Notes: a model not told the origin generated them from the letters alone. DNA of 64,000 nt from Natrinema salifodinae (GCF_900110455.1 NZ_FOIS01000004.1:124001-188000), one strand, 5' to 3'. Shown: positions 51,458-60,761, counted from the first letter of the stretch. Program-made: numbers and translations.

Positions 51458-51854
51458 CCGCGCGAGTTCGACCCGCGGGGGCGTCCTGCCATCCTCGCAC
51501 CCCCGTTCCCAAGACGCCCGAGACTCCGAACTTCGCGCGACTCCCGGCGGACAGCCGGCCGTTCGACGGCGGTCGGGACGTTCGAAACCACCGCTCTCAC
51601 CACCGAACCCACCGCGTCCGTGACCTCGGCAGCGGACTCGCCGCCGCCGAGTCCGATCGAGCGGCCGGCCCGCAATCCGGGTTCGCCGTCGAGCATTTGG
51701 GCCCTGTCTCGGCGTGTTCGCCGCGATGCAGTTCGCCAGGCGGGGAGCGATGGACGGCGGCCGACGCGCTCGTCTTCGGTCGCGGGCGAATGGAAGGTCA
51801 AAGCGGCGTTTGAGTTTGGGGGAGGTTCTTTTCCGTTCCGTGCGGTCCGTCGGT
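51458..51854. other. Gene-free stretch before the SIMPL gene
   Basis: 397 bp with high G+C and no convincing gene on either strand. Several overlapping frames are open only because stop codons are rare in this composition. A T-rich CTTTTCCG near 51829 may belong to the promoter of the next gene. Confidence 0.4.
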
Positions 51855-52625
51855 ATGGAGATGCCCACGGACATGGATCGACGACAGTTCCTCGCGGCCT
51901 CGGGGGTCGGACTCGCGGCGACGATGGCCGGCTGTACCGGCAGCCCGCTCAGTAGCGACGGCGACGACCCGGGCGCGGAATCGGACGGCAACGAGAGCAC
52001 AGATAGCGGCGAGATTACGGTCAGCGCCGGCGGCCAGGTCGACGCGGAGCCGGATCGGGCGGTCGTCGATATCGGCGTCGAGGCGACCGGCGAGAGCGCC
52101 GAGGCGGTGACCGACGAGCTGGCGACCGGGGCCGACGAACTCCGCGAAACGTTCGACGAGTTGGGAGTCCCCGAGGAGAACGTCGAAGAGGGCCGATACC
52201 GGGTCCACCCGACCCGCGCTCGAGAGGCGGAGGGATTCGAGGGATCGCACTCCTTCGAGGTGACGCTGAGCGACGTCGACCGCGTCGGCGAGGTCATCGA
52301 CGCGGCGATCGCGGCCGGCGCTGACAACGTGGGGAGGGTGAACTTCTCGCTCCAGGAGGAGACGCGCGCGGCCCTCCGGAAGGACGCGATCGACGCGGCC
52401 CTGGCGAACGCGGACGACGAGGCGGCGCACATCGCCGACAACCGCGGCGTCGACCTCGCGGGGACGACGAACGTCACGACCGGCGACGTGCAGGTCCATC
52501 CGGTTCGAGAGGCGTACACCGGTGCCGACGCGGCGGAGGACGCGGCGGCACCGCCGACGGAGATCGAGGCCGACCCCGTCAGCGTGAACGCCGACGTGAC
52601 CGTGACCTACTCGTTCGACGGGTAA
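51855..52625 (+). CDS. SIMPL-domain (DUF541) lipoprotein
   Basis: 256 residues. The N-terminal MDRRQFLAASGVGLAATMAGC is a twin-arginine signal with a lipobox Cys, so the protein is exported folded and lipid-anchored. A Gly/Asp/Ser linker follows, then the SIMPL domain (ITVSAGGQVDAEPDRAVVDIGVEATGESAEAVTDELATGADELRETFDELGVPEENVEEGRYRVHPT) to the end. SIMPL proteins are periplasmic or cell-surface in bacteria, with no known reaction. ATG codons at 51855, 51861 and 51873 all give an intact signal; the shortest starts right at MDRRQF. Confidence 0.82.
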   Translation: MEMPTDMDRRQFLAASGVGLAATMAGCTGSPLSSDGDDPGAESDGNESTDSGEITVSAGGQVDAEPDRAVVDIGVEATGESAEAVTDELATGADELRETFDELGVPEENVEEGRYRVHPTRAREAEGFEGSHSFEVTLSDVDRVGEVIDAAIAAGADNVGRVNFSLQEETRAALRKDAIDAALANADDEAAHIADNRGVDLAGTTNVTTGDVQVHPVREAYTGADAAEDAAAPPTEIEADPVSVNADVTVTYSFDG

Positions 52626-52701
52626 CCGGCCGTCCCGCCGCCCTCGATCGGTTTTCGACGCCGCGTCGGACCGGGTTTCGGCCCACCTAAAATCGAACGA
52701 C

Positions 52702-52725
52702 TTTTAGATTGTTAGGTGAGCCTAA
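52702..52725 (+). promoter_or_regulatory. TATA box plus DtxR/IdeR-type iron box
   Basis: CTTTTAGA at 52701-52708 is the TATA box. It is followed by TTAGGTGAGCCTAA at 52712-52725, a palindrome (TTAGG-N4-CCTAA) matching the iron-dependent DtxR/SirR-type operator. The ATG at 52731 lies about 26 bp from the TATA centre, so the transcript is probably leaderless and the bound repressor would cover the start site. Iron limitation would then derepress the gene. Confidence 0.7.
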
Positions 52726-52730
52726 ATTAC

Positions 52731-53903
52731 ATGGGAACGACGCGGCAGTTCGATCGAAGCCGACGCGCGTTCGTCGCGACGGGGATCGCGGCCGGGAGCG
52801 CGGCGCTCGCGGGGTGTATCACCGGCGACGGAAGCGGAGGATCGGGGGACGAGGACTCCTACACGGTGACGATGGCACCGATGGGGGAGGTCGAGTTCGA
52901 CGGGGTTCCCGAGGACGCCTTCGTCACGTTCACGCAGTACGCGGACATGGCGGTCGCGCTCGGGCACGGCGACGCGGTCACCACACTGTTCGCGCCCGAG
53001 ATGTCGGGATCGACGATGAACAAGTTCTACGACCGACTCGAGGGCGTGTCCTTCGACTGGGCGGGGCTCGAGAACCCCCTCGAAGACGGCGTGACGAAAG
53101 AAGAGCTCTATAATTACGAGAGCGACGTCCACTTCCTCGATCCGTCGTACGTGCTGACGACCCAGGACGACTGGGCGCAGTCGGACGTCGAGGAGATCGC
53201 CGAGACGGTCGGCCCGTGGATCGGGAGCTACCACAGCGGCGTCCAGAGCGAACCGGCCGAGGCGTACGCCGACAGCTATGAGTACTACACGCTCTGGGAG
53301 CTCTTCGAGACGGTCGCGGCCGTCTTCCGGGAAGCGCAGCGGTACGAGGACCTCGCCGCGGTCTACGAGGACCTGCGCTCGCACATCGAATCGAACCTGC
53401 CCTCCGGAGACGAGCGGCCGACAGTCGCCCGGGTCACGCTGGGCGACGGCGTGTTCTACGCCTACCACCTCAACACGTCTGGCTTCTGGCAGGCGGAGAC
53501 GCGCCCGCTCGGCGCTCACGACGCCCTCGCCGACGTGGAGTGGTCCGGCGATTGGGGCGAAGTCGACTACGAGACGATGCTCGACGCCGATCCCGACGTC
53601 ATCCTCCATCTCTGGGGAATCACGTCGAACTACGACGTCGAAGGCGTCCGCGAGCGACTCGAGAACCACGCCGCGGGCAGCGAGTTAGCGGCCGTGCGGA
53701 ACGATCGGGTCGTCGCCAGCGGCATGCGCTACCAGGGGCCGATCATGAACCTCTTCCAGCTCGAGATGACGGCCAAACAGCTCTATCCCGAGCAGTTCGG
53801 CGAGTGGCCTGGCTACGAGTCCGGCGCGTCCTACCCCGAAATTCCCGAGGGCGAACAGCTATTCGACCGCCAGCGCGTCGCGGACATCGTTACCGGAGCG
53901 TGA
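52731..53903 (+). CDS. Iron-siderophore ABC substrate-binding lipoprotein
   Basis: 390 residues. Signal SRRAFVATGIAAGSAALAGC carries a twin-arginine stretch and lipobox Cys, anchoring the protein outside the membrane. The mature part is a class III periplasmic-binding fold: VEFDGVPEDAFVTFTQYADMAVALGHGDAVTT, then DPDVILHLW, and the C-terminal lobe AVRNDRVVASGMRYQGPIMNLFQLEMTAKQLYPEQF. The family binds ferric siderophores or haem. No permease or ATPase lies next to it. Iron control is shown by the box upstream. The next gene starts 3 nt after this one ends. Confidence 0.88.
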   Translation: MGTTRQFDRSRRAFVATGIAAGSAALAGCITGDGSGGSGDEDSYTVTMAPMGEVEFDGVPEDAFVTFTQYADMAVALGHGDAVTTLFAPEMSGSTMNKFYDRLEGVSFDWAGLENPLEDGVTKEELYNYESDVHFLDPSYVLTTQDDWAQSDVEEIAETVGPWIGSYHSGVQSEPAEAYADSYEYYTLWELFETVAAVFREAQRYEDLAAVYEDLRSHIESNLPSGDERPTVARVTLGDGVFYAYHLNTSGFWQAETRPLGAHDALADVEWSGDWGEVDYETMLDADPDVILHLWGITSNYDVEGVRERLENHAAGSELAAVRNDRVVASGMRYQGPIMNLFQLEMTAKQLYPEQFGEWPGYESGASYPEIPEGEQLFDRQRVADIVTGA

Positions 53904-53906
53904 CGT

Positions 53907-54887
53907 ATGCCGGCCGACGCCAACGAGCGAGACGGGAGCGACGCCGAGTCCGACGCCGCTGGCGGCCGCAAATTCGACGCCGACGTTGCCATCGTCGGCG
54001 GCGGGCCGGCCGGCTGTTCCGCCGGCGTCTTCACCGCCAGGGACGGCCTCGAAACGGTCGTCTTCGACCGCGGCCCCTCCTCGCTGCGGCGCTGCGTCTC
54101 CCTCGAGAACTACCTCGGCTTCCCCCGCGGGATCGACGTCGAGACCTTCCTCGAACTGGCGCGGGACCACGCCGACCAGGCGGGCTGTCGGCTCCGGGAC
54201 GATTTCGTCGAATCGGTGACGGCGCTCGACGGCGCCGGCAGCGGCTTCCGCGTCGAACCACAGGAAGGCGAGCCGATCACGGCCCGATTCGTGATCGCCG
54301 CGACGAAGTACGACGGGGAGTACCTCCGCGGGCTCGATACCGACGACGCGCTGTTCGTTACCGAGGAGTCCGGCGACGAACCGGTCGAGCGGTTCGACCG
54401 CGACTATCCCGACGCCGAGGGCCGAACGCCGGTCGACGGGCTCTACGTCGCCGGGCCGCTGGCCGGCTGCGGCGACCAGGCGATCGTCGCGGCCGGCCAC
54501 GGGGCCACGGTCGCTCGCGCGCTGCTCCGGGACCGGCGTCGGGACGAGGGGTACTGGGGACGGTTCGCGAGCCGCTACGACTGGCGGCGCGACGCTGCCG
54601 ATCGGCGGGACGAGTGGGCCGACCCCGAGCGGTGGGTCGAACGCTTCGAGGCCGACGCGCCCGCCGACCGCGATGCGACCGAGATTCGCCGGCTCGCCGA
54701 GGCCTACGCCGCCGAGCGCGACGCCGACTATCTCGATCCCGAGACCGCGGCCCGACGCGCCGACGCGGGAACGCGTCGCCTGGCGGCGGCCCTCGACGAC
54801 GAACTGTTGCTCGATGCGATCGACGACGACGCGATCCGCGAGCGGGCCGCGGCGCTGGAGCGATCGGACTCGCCTGGCGATCGGTAA
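53907..54887 (+). CDS. Thioredoxin-reductase-like FAD oxidoreductase
   Basis: 326 residues. The FAD loop VAIVGGGPAGCSAGVFTARDGLETVVFDRG is near residue 27, and the second FAD-side motif VDGLYVAGPLAGCGDQAIVAAGHGATVARALL is near 175. The CxxC redox pair of true thioredoxin reductases is missing; RRCVSLENYLGFPRG takes that region. The NADP-binding half is reduced, and the C-terminal 130 residues are acidic and helical. It is in an operon with the siderophore-binding protein (3-nt gap), so a role in releasing iron by reduction of ferric siderophore is a reasonable guess. Confidence 0.8.
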   Translation: MPADANERDGSDAESDAAGGRKFDADVAIVGGGPAGCSAGVFTARDGLETVVFDRGPSSLRRCVSLENYLGFPRGIDVETFLELARDHADQAGCRLRDDFVESVTALDGAGSGFRVEPQEGEPITARFVIAATKYDGEYLRGLDTDDALFVTEESGDEPVERFDRDYPDAEGRTPVDGLYVAGPLAGCGDQAIVAAGHGATVARALLRDRRRDEGYWGRFASRYDWRRDAADRRDEWADPERWVERFEADAPADRDATEIRRLAEAYAAERDADYLDPETAARRADAGTRRLAAALDDELLLDAIDDDAIRERAAALERSDSPGDR

Positions 54888-55021
54888 GGGCGATCGCCGT
54901 CGCAGAAGTCTGACTCGGAAACTGCTAAGCCGCGCGATCGCCGCGGAGATGCGCCGCTCCGGCGATCGTCTCGGTTCGGAACAAACGGAAACCGAATCAG
55001 CGGTCGGGAGCCGACTGGATT

Positions 55022-56101
55022 TCAGTCGTCGGCGGGGACCGCTCGGGCGTCGGCTCGCTCGGAAGCCATCGCGAGCACGTCGTCGAAGAAGTCGAGGGTG
55101 TCCTCCGGGCCGGGGTTGGCCTCGGGGTGGTACTGGCGGGTGATGACGTCGTATTCGATGCCGTCGATCCCTTCCGGCGTGTCGTCGTTGACGTTGATCT
55201 GGGTGACCTCGAGGTGTTCACCCGGATCGGCGACCGTGTAGCCGTGGTTCTGGGTCGTCATGACGACCTGGCCGGTCTCGAGGTCGAGGACGGGCTGGTT
55301 GACGCCGCGGTGGCCGAAGTCCATCTTCTCGGTGGTGCCGCCAAGTGCCTCGGCGACGATCTGTTGGCCGAGACAGATGCCGGCGACGGGCGTGTCCTCG
55401 ACGAACGCCTCGACGAGCGCGATCGCTTCCTCGTAGTTGACCGGGTCGCCGGGGCCGTTCGAGATGAACAGGACGTCCGGGTCGAGGGACTCGACGTCCG
55501 CGACGGCAGCGTCGTGGGGCAGCACGTGGACCGTCGCGTCGCGGGCGAGTAGCGAGTCGACGATCGACCCCTTCGCGCCGCAGTCGACGAGGGCGACGTC
55601 GACCCCCTCGTTGTCGGCGCCGTAGACCTCGTGTTCGTCGACGCTGACCTGGGCGCCGATCTCGGTGTGCTCGCTCATCGCCTCGCACTGCTCGAGTTCG
55701 GCAATCGCGTCTTCCTCGGTGACGTCCTCGCCGACGGCGATGCCGCACTTCATAGCGCCGCCGTCGCGGATCTCGGTGACGACCTCGCGCGTGTCGAGGT
55801 GGTCGATCGCCGGGACGCCCTCCGATTCGAGCCACTCGGCGACGTCAGCGGTGAATTCCTTGGCGATCGCGGCCCGCGGGTGAACTCGGTCGTCCTCGAA
55901 CCGCTCCTCGCGGACGCCGTAGTTTCCGATCAGCGGGTACGAGAAGGTCAGCACCTGCTCTTCGTAGGAGGGGTCGGTCAGGCTCTCCTCGTAGCCCGTA
56001 TACGCTGTTGTGAAGACGAGTTCACCGCGAGCCGTTCCCGGAGCGCGACCGCGTCCCTCGAGTACGCGGCCGTCCTCCAGTGCGACGTAGGCTTCCGTCA
56101 T
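55022..56101 (-). CDS. carA: Carbamoyl-phosphate synthase small subunit
   Basis: 359 residues. The glutaminase nucleophile Cys is in VAGICLGQQIVAEALGG, and the His/Glu pair is in RQYHPEANPGPEDT. The N-terminal domain (AYVALEDGRVLEGRG ... FTTAYTGYEESLTDPSY) is the family lead-in. It releases ammonia from glutamine for carbamoyl phosphate synthesis, used in arginine and pyrimidine pathways. Its partner carB is not in this window. Divergent from the Lrp-type gene with 102 bp between. Confidence 0.95.
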   Translation of the reverse strand: MTEAYVALEDGRVLEGRGRAPGTARGELVFTTAYTGYEESLTDPSYEEQVLTFSYPLIGNYGVREERFEDDRVHPRAAIAKEFTADVAEWLESEGVPAIDHLDTREVVTEIRDGGAMKCGIAVGEDVTEEDAIAELEQCEAMSEHTEIGAQVSVDEHEVYGADNEGVDVALVDCGAKGSIVDSLLARDATVHVLPHDAAVADVESLDPDVLFISNGPGDPVNYEEAIALVEAFVEDTPVAGICLGQQIVAEALGGTTEKMDFGHRGVNQPVLDLETGQVVMTTQNHGYTVADPGEHLEVTQINVNDDTPEGIDGIEYDVITRQYHPEANPGPEDTLDFFDDVLAMASERADARAVPADD

Positions 56102-56203
56102 TACGATCTACGTATCGGATGGCCCGTCATAAGTGTTGCCTTCGAAGCTCAGTTACGAATTTCGTAATCGGTAAGTGCCGGTCACCCGTAGTCACGCATC
56201 TCA

Positions 56204-56617
56204 ATGGACGACCTGGACCGACAGATACTCGATATTCTCCGACGAGACGCCCGGACGCCGTACACCGAGATCGCCGACGAGGTAGGGACGAGCGAGGGGA
56301 CCGTACGAAACCGCGTCGAGCGGATGATGGACGACGACGTCATCGAACGCTTTACGATCTCGACCCGGACCGGCAACGTCCAGGCGATGATCGAGCTCAG
56401 CGTCGCGGTCGAGGTCGACACCAAGGCCGTCTCCGAGCGGATCGCCGAGTGGGACGAGGTCGATTTCGTCTGGATGGTTTCCGGCGAGCAGGACGTCGTA
56501 CTCGTCGTCGACGCCGCGGACACGCGCGGGGTCAACGACCTCATCACGAAGGCCCGCGATCAGGAGGAGGTCGTGAGCACGAAGACGCGGCTGATCCTCG
56601 ACGAAGAACTGGGCTAA
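56204..56617 (+). CDS. Lrp/AsnC-family regulator
   Basis: 137 residues. The N-terminal winged helix (LDRQILDILRRDARTPYTEIADEVGTSEGTVRNRVERMMDDDVIERFTI) is followed by an RAM-type ligand-binding domain (VQAMIELSVAVEVDTKAVSERIAEWDEVDFVWMVSGEQDVVLVVDAADTRGVNDLITKARDQEEVVSTKTRLIL). Such proteins respond to amino acids. Divergent from carA, so it may control carbamoyl phosphate synthesis. The stop overlaps the end of the convergent PHP gene. Confidence 0.9.
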   Translation: MDDLDRQILDILRRDARTPYTEIADEVGTSEGTVRNRVERMMDDDVIERFTISTRTGNVQAMIELSVAVEVDTKAVSERIAEWDEVDFVWMVSGEQDVVLVVDAADTRGVNDLITKARDQEEVVSTKTRLILDEELG

Positions 56618-57435
56618 TCGGTGTCCGAGGGCAGTTCGGTTCCGGCCTCGGCATCGGTCCCATCCTCATCCTCCGCCTTCATTCGCTCGCCGACCTCGAC
56701 CTCGCCGCCGGCGTCCGTCGTCTCGTCCTCGCCAGGCGGCGTTCCGACGCCAGGCGTCGGCCGTTCGATGGCGTCGATCACGCGCTTGCGGCGGTGGACC
56801 GAGCGATACCCGCGACGGAGGAGCCGGTCGAACGACGATCCGGAGACGCGGGCGCTGACGCGATCGTCGCGAATCGCGTCGACCAGCGCTTCGGGCGTGA
56901 GCCGCTCGGCCTCGACGACCGTGTACGCTCGCCCCACCTCGAACGGGTAGTGAGCGTCGCTGCCCCCGACCATCGGGAGGTCGCGCTTATCGGCTAACTT
57001 GGTGACGAGCGGGCGCGATCGCGGGTGTTTGCCGTTGACTTCGATCGCGTCGAAGGGGACGTCTTCGAGTTCCCGCACCGTGCTGTTGCGAAACGGATGG
57101 GCGACGATCGCGGCGCAATCGTGGTCGTGAGCCAATTCGACGGCTTCGCCGGGCGAGAGCGCTTCGGGCTCTGTCTCCGCGGGCGGATCGGGACCGACGA
57201 CGAGGACGTGGCCTCGATCGGTCGTGATCTCGATTCCGGGTAGCGTCTCGACGTGGACGGCCGGATCGAAGGGAGTGTAGTAGTCGTGGTTGGTCGTCGC
57301 GATGCCATCGAGTCCGCGCCGCCTGGCCGCCGCGACGAGCAGCCGGACACCGAGTGGGTCGAACCGGTCTCCCAGCGATCGCCGCCCGTGGAAGAATCGC
57401 GTGTGCGTATGGAGGTCGACGGCGTACGTTCTCAT
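56614..57435 (-). CDS. PHP-domain phosphoesterase-like protein
   Basis: 273 residues. The PHP motifs DLHTHTRFFHG, TTNHDYYTPF, PGIEITTDRGHVLV, IVAHPFRNST and GGSDAHYPFEVGRAYT give the usual His/Asp metal cluster. Such proteins hydrolyse phosphoesters in histidinol phosphate, DNA polymerase or tRNA pathways. The last 60 residues are a Gly/Asp/Glu-rich, acidic tail. Frame from 57552 to 57435 is rejected because MRTYAVDLHTHT is the natural start. Confidence 0.82.
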   Translation of the reverse strand: MRTYAVDLHTHTRFFHGRRSLGDRFDPLGVRLLVAAARRRGLDGIATTNHDYYTPFDPAVHVETLPGIEITTDRGHVLVVGPDPPAETEPEALSPGEAVELAHDHDCAAIVAHPFRNSTVRELEDVPFDAIEVNGKHPRSRPLVTKLADKRDLPMVGGSDAHYPFEVGRAYTVVEAERLTPEALVDAIRDDRVSARVSGSSFDRLLRRGYRSVHRRKRVIDAIERPTPGVGTPPGEDETTDAGGEVEVGERMKAEDEDGTDAEAGTELPSDTD

Positions 57436-57490
57436 AGTGGGGCAGACGCCGGGCAGGTCCTTTTGCCTGCGGCCGGCATCTACTGCGCGT

Positions 57491-58462
57491 ATGGAATCGG
57501 ACGGTCCGAACGAGGAGCGGACGGCCGACGGTAACCGCGTGCTCGTCCTCAATCCCGTCAGCGGCAGCCAAGATCACGTCGACGACGTCGTCGAACTCGC
57601 CGGCGAGCACGGGTTCGAGATTCGCCGGACCGAGGACGCCGGCGACGCGATGCGCCTGGCCCGCCAGGCCGCGCCCGAAGCCGACCTGGTCGCGGCGGCC
57701 GGGGGCGACGGCACGCTCAACGAGGTCGTCAACGGGGTCGCGGCCGCGGACGCGCTCGAGACGACGACCGTCGCCGTCGTCCCCGCCGGAACGGGGAACA
57801 ACTTCGCGACGAACATCGGGATCGAGGGGATCGAACACGCGTTCGCGGTCGTCGAGGAGGGTCGGCGACGGGAGATCGATCTCGGGCTCGCGAACGACCG
57901 GGTCTTCGTCAACTCTTGCGTCGGCGGCGTCACAGCCGAAGCGAGCAGCGAGACGTCCTCGGCGAGCAAGGAAGAGTTGGGCGTGCTCGCGTACGTCAAG
58001 GAGACCGTCGACGCGCTCGGCGAGTTCGACGCGCTCCCGCTGCGGGTGGAGACGGCCGCGGGGCCGAACGGAGAGCGGGCCAGGGCCTGGGAGGGCCAGG
58101 CGCTGTTCGTCCTCGTCGGGAACTGCCGGCGGTTCACCGGCGCGCGGACGGCCCAGGCCGCGGTCGAGGACGGCCTGTTCGAGGTCACGATCGTCGAGGA
58201 CGCGCCGACGAGGAACTTACTCAGCGACGCGGCGCTTGAGGGTCTGTTCGGCCGCGAGAGCGATCACATCGTCCGCCGGCGGGCGCCGTCGCTCGCGATC
58301 GAGAGCCGCCGGGACTCCGTGGAGTACAGCCTCGACGGCGAAATGCTCGAGACCGAGACCATCGAACTCGAGACGAAGCCGAGTGCGCTCAGGCTCGTCG
58401 TCGGCGACGCCTATCGGCCGGATCCGGACGGCGACGGCGGGGACGTGTGGCCGTTCGCGTGA
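57491..58462 (+). CDS. Diacylglycerol-kinase-type lipid kinase (YegS-like)
   Basis: 323 residues. The catalytic Gly-rich loop AAAGGDGTLNEVVNGVA and the PAGTGNNFATN motif define the DAGK family. The N-terminal NPVSGS is the first nucleotide-binding loop. A C-terminal beta-rich domain (FVLVGNCRRFTGARTAQAAVEDGLFEVTIVED ... SLDGEMLETETIELETKPSALRLVV) completes the fold. It phosphorylates a lipid alcohol, perhaps an archaeol-type or isoprenoid diol; the substrate is not known. Divergent from the PHP gene, with 55 bp between. Confidence 0.88.
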   Translation: MESDGPNEERTADGNRVLVLNPVSGSQDHVDDVVELAGEHGFEIRRTEDAGDAMRLARQAAPEADLVAAAGGDGTLNEVVNGVAAADALETTTVAVVPAGTGNNFATNIGIEGIEHAFAVVEEGRRREIDLGLANDRVFVNSCVGGVTAEASSETSSASKEELGVLAYVKETVDALGEFDALPLRVETAAGPNGERARAWEGQALFVLVGNCRRFTGARTAQAAVEDGLFEVTIVEDAPTRNLLSDAALEGLFGRESDHIVRRRAPSLAIESRRDSVEYSLDGEMLETETIELETKPSALRLVVGDAYRPDPDGDGGDVWPFA

Positions 58463-58541
58463 TCCCGATAGTCCCGAGGACGATTCGAAACGACCGCGAT
58501 GAGACGATACTGGTTTCAAGAGCCACCGTAATTGGGCTTGT

Positions 58542-59102
58542 ATGAGCACGCCGCAAGAGGACCAGCAACACGAGAACGCCCGACAGGACGTGATCGCCGT
58601 CGACGCCGACGACAACGAACTCGAGTTGGTCAACCGACTCGACGCCCACACCGGCGACGGAATTCGCCACCGCGCATTCACCTCACTCGTCTTCGATGGC
58701 GACGGCAACATCCTGCTCGCCCAGCGAGCGCCCGACAAGCGCCTGTGGGGAACCCACTGGGACGGCACCGTCGCCTCCCACCCCGTCGAAGGCCAGAGTC
58801 AAGAGGAGGCGACCCGCGAACGGCTCGAGGAAGAACTGGGCATCACGCCCGACCAGTACGATGACCTGCAGCTGACCGACCGCTTCGAGTACAAACGTTA
58901 CTTCGAGAACGCGGGCGTCGAGCACGAGGTCTGTGCCGTCCTCAAGCTGACGCTGTCGGACCGCAGTCTCGATCCCAACGAAGAGGAGGTCGCCGGCTTG
59001 ATGTGGGTCCCCTACGAGCGGCTCCACTCGAACCCGGAGTGGTACCGGCAGCTCCGGCTCTGCCCGTGGTTCGAGATCGCCATGCGCCGAGACGTCCGCT
59101 AG
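58542..59102 (+). CDS. idi: Type 1 isopentenyl-diphosphate delta-isomerase
   Basis: 186 residues, Nudix fold. The type 1 IDI features are VFDGDGNILLAQRAPDKRLWGTHWDGTVASHP, EEATRERLEEELGI (Nudix-like), FEYKRYFENAGVEHEVCAVLKL and DPNEEEVAGLMWVP. It interconverts isopentenyl and dimethylallyl diphosphate for archaeal lipid and carotenoid synthesis. One oddity: the catalytic Cys position (in E. coli WTNSVCGHP) is Ala here (WDGTVASHP). The metal-binding acidic residues look kept. Located before the glycosyltransferase operon, 259 bp away. Confidence 0.9.
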   Translation: MSTPQEDQQHENARQDVIAVDADDNELELVNRLDAHTGDGIRHRAFTSLVFDGDGNILLAQRAPDKRLWGTHWDGTVASHPVEGQSQEEATRERLEEELGITPDQYDDLQLTDRFEYKRYFENAGVEHEVCAVLKLTLSDRSLDPNEEEVAGLMWVPYERLHSNPEWYRQLRLCPWFEIAMRRDVR

Positions 59103-59361
59103 CGGCCGCCGATCCACGCCGAACGTCCGGCGGGCCGCAAACGTATCGGACGCCGAACACCCGGTACGACTACTCGGCGCGGAAACTGATTTTGGACCGA
59201 CGTCACACCCGCCCGTGACCGATCGGTGCGGAGGGAACCGGCTGGTATCGACCCGCGAACAGCGGCGACGGTGTCCGCCCCTCGGAACCGAACACTGTCC
59301 GGAAACACTACACGAACGGGGGGTTTATTAGCCAGTGTCGACACATGGCGGATAGACTGCG

Positions 59362-60759
59362 ATGGTCACTGGCACGCTTAGACGGCTTCTTCGGGGGAGT
59401 ATTCTCACGTCGTCCGCGTCGGCAGCGGGGTCGACCGCCGCGGGGACGACGGCGTCGGAGCCGTCGCCCGACGCGGCGCGGGACGCCGACGGGTCGCTCG
59501 ATATCTGTCTGCTGAGCTACCGATCGAACCCCTACTCCGGCGGACAGGGCGTCTACGTAACGCACCTCAGTCGGGCGCTGACCGACCTCGGTCACTCCGT
59601 CGACGTCATCTCGGGCAAGCCCTATCCCGACCTCGACGACGACGTCCGCCTGGTGAAGTTGCCCGGCGAGAACATCGTGGACGAACTCGATCGGCTGGGG
59701 CAGTTCGAGCCGTCGTATCTGCGCGATCCGCTCGCTCTCTACGAGTGGCTGAGCGCCCTCACCGGCGGCTTTCCGGATCCGTACGCCTTCGGTCGCCGCG
59801 TGGTCGACTACTTCGAGGAGCACGAGTCCGACTACGACGTGATCCACGACAACCAGTCGCTGTGTTACGGGCTGCAGACGCTCCGCGAACGGGGACACCC
59901 GGTCGTGGCGACAGTCCACCATCCGATCACCGTCGACCGCGACGCGGCCCTCGACGCGGCCGATAGTCGGGGCGAGCGACTGCTGATCCGCCGGTGGTAT
60001 CGATTCCTCCGGATGCAACGGAGGGTGGTCCGGGATCTCCCGGACGTCCTCACCGTCTCCGAATCGGCCAAACGACGGACCGTGACCGACTTCGGAGCCG
60101 ACCCCGACGCGATCCGGGTCGTCCACAACGGCATCGACACGGACCTGTTCGCGCCCGTCGACCGCGACCGAGGCCCCGATCGCGACCGCCCGCGCGTGAT
60201 GACGACCGTCAGCGCCGACGTCCCGCTGAAGGGGGCGCGCTATCTGCTCGAGGCCTTCGCCGCGGTCCGCGAGTCCGTCGACGCCGAACTGGTCGTCGTC
60301 GGCGAGTTCGACGAGGGCGGCGACTGCGACCGACTGATCTCGGAGTTGGGCATCGGAGACGCGATCGAAACTCACAGCGGGATCAGCGACGAGCGGATGG
60401 TCGAACTCTACGGGACCGCCGACGTCGCCGTCGTCCCGTCGCTCTACGAAGGCTTCGGGCTCCCCGCGGGCGAGGCCCTGGCTTGTGGCGTCCCGGTCGT
60501 CGCGACCACCGGCGGGGCCCTCCCCGAAGTGGTCGGCGACGCCGGCGTCCTCGTCGAGCCAGGCGACGCCGACGCGATGGCCGAAGCCGTCCGCGACCTG
60601 CTCGGCGACGACGAGCGCCGGCGCCGGCTCGGCGAACGGGGACGGGAGCGGATCGTCGCGGAGTTCGACTGGGAACGGGCCGCCCGCGAGACGGTCCAAG
60701 CGTATCGGACCGCCATCGAGCGGCGGGGCCGGGCGCAGCGCCAGCAGCGGGAGGCCTGA
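59362..60759 (+). CDS. GT4 family glycosyltransferase
   Basis: 465 residues. GT-B fold with the N-terminal acceptor half (ICLLSYRSNPYSGGQGVYVTHLSRALTDLGHSVDVISG) and the C-terminal donor-binding half. The donor motif E-x7-E is in PSLYEGFGLPAGEALACGVPVVATTGGALPEVVGD. GIDTDLFAPVD and DVPLKGARYLLEAFAAV are typical GT4 segments. The N-terminal 45 residues are Ser/Ala/Thr-rich with no signal peptide. The sugar donor is unknown. It is first of three co-directional genes, 2 nt before the methyltransferase. Confidence 0.9.
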   Translation: MVTGTLRRLLRGSILTSSASAAGSTAAGTTASEPSPDAARDADGSLDICLLSYRSNPYSGGQGVYVTHLSRALTDLGHSVDVISGKPYPDLDDDVRLVKLPGENIVDELDRLGQFEPSYLRDPLALYEWLSALTGGFPDPYAFGRRVVDYFEEHESDYDVIHDNQSLCYGLQTLRERGHPVVATVHHPITVDRDAALDAADSRGERLLIRRWYRFLRMQRRVVRDLPDVLTVSESAKRRTVTDFGADPDAIRVVHNGIDTDLFAPVDRDRGPDRDRPRVMTTVSADVPLKGARYLLEAFAAVRESVDAELVVVGEFDEGGDCDRLISELGIGDAIETHSGISDERMVELYGTADVAVVPSLYEGFGLPAGEALACGVPVVATTGGALPEVVGDAGVLVEPGDADAMAEAVRDLLGDDERRRRLGERGRERIVAEFDWERAARETVQAYRTAIERRGRAQRQQREA

Positions 60760-60761
60760 GG

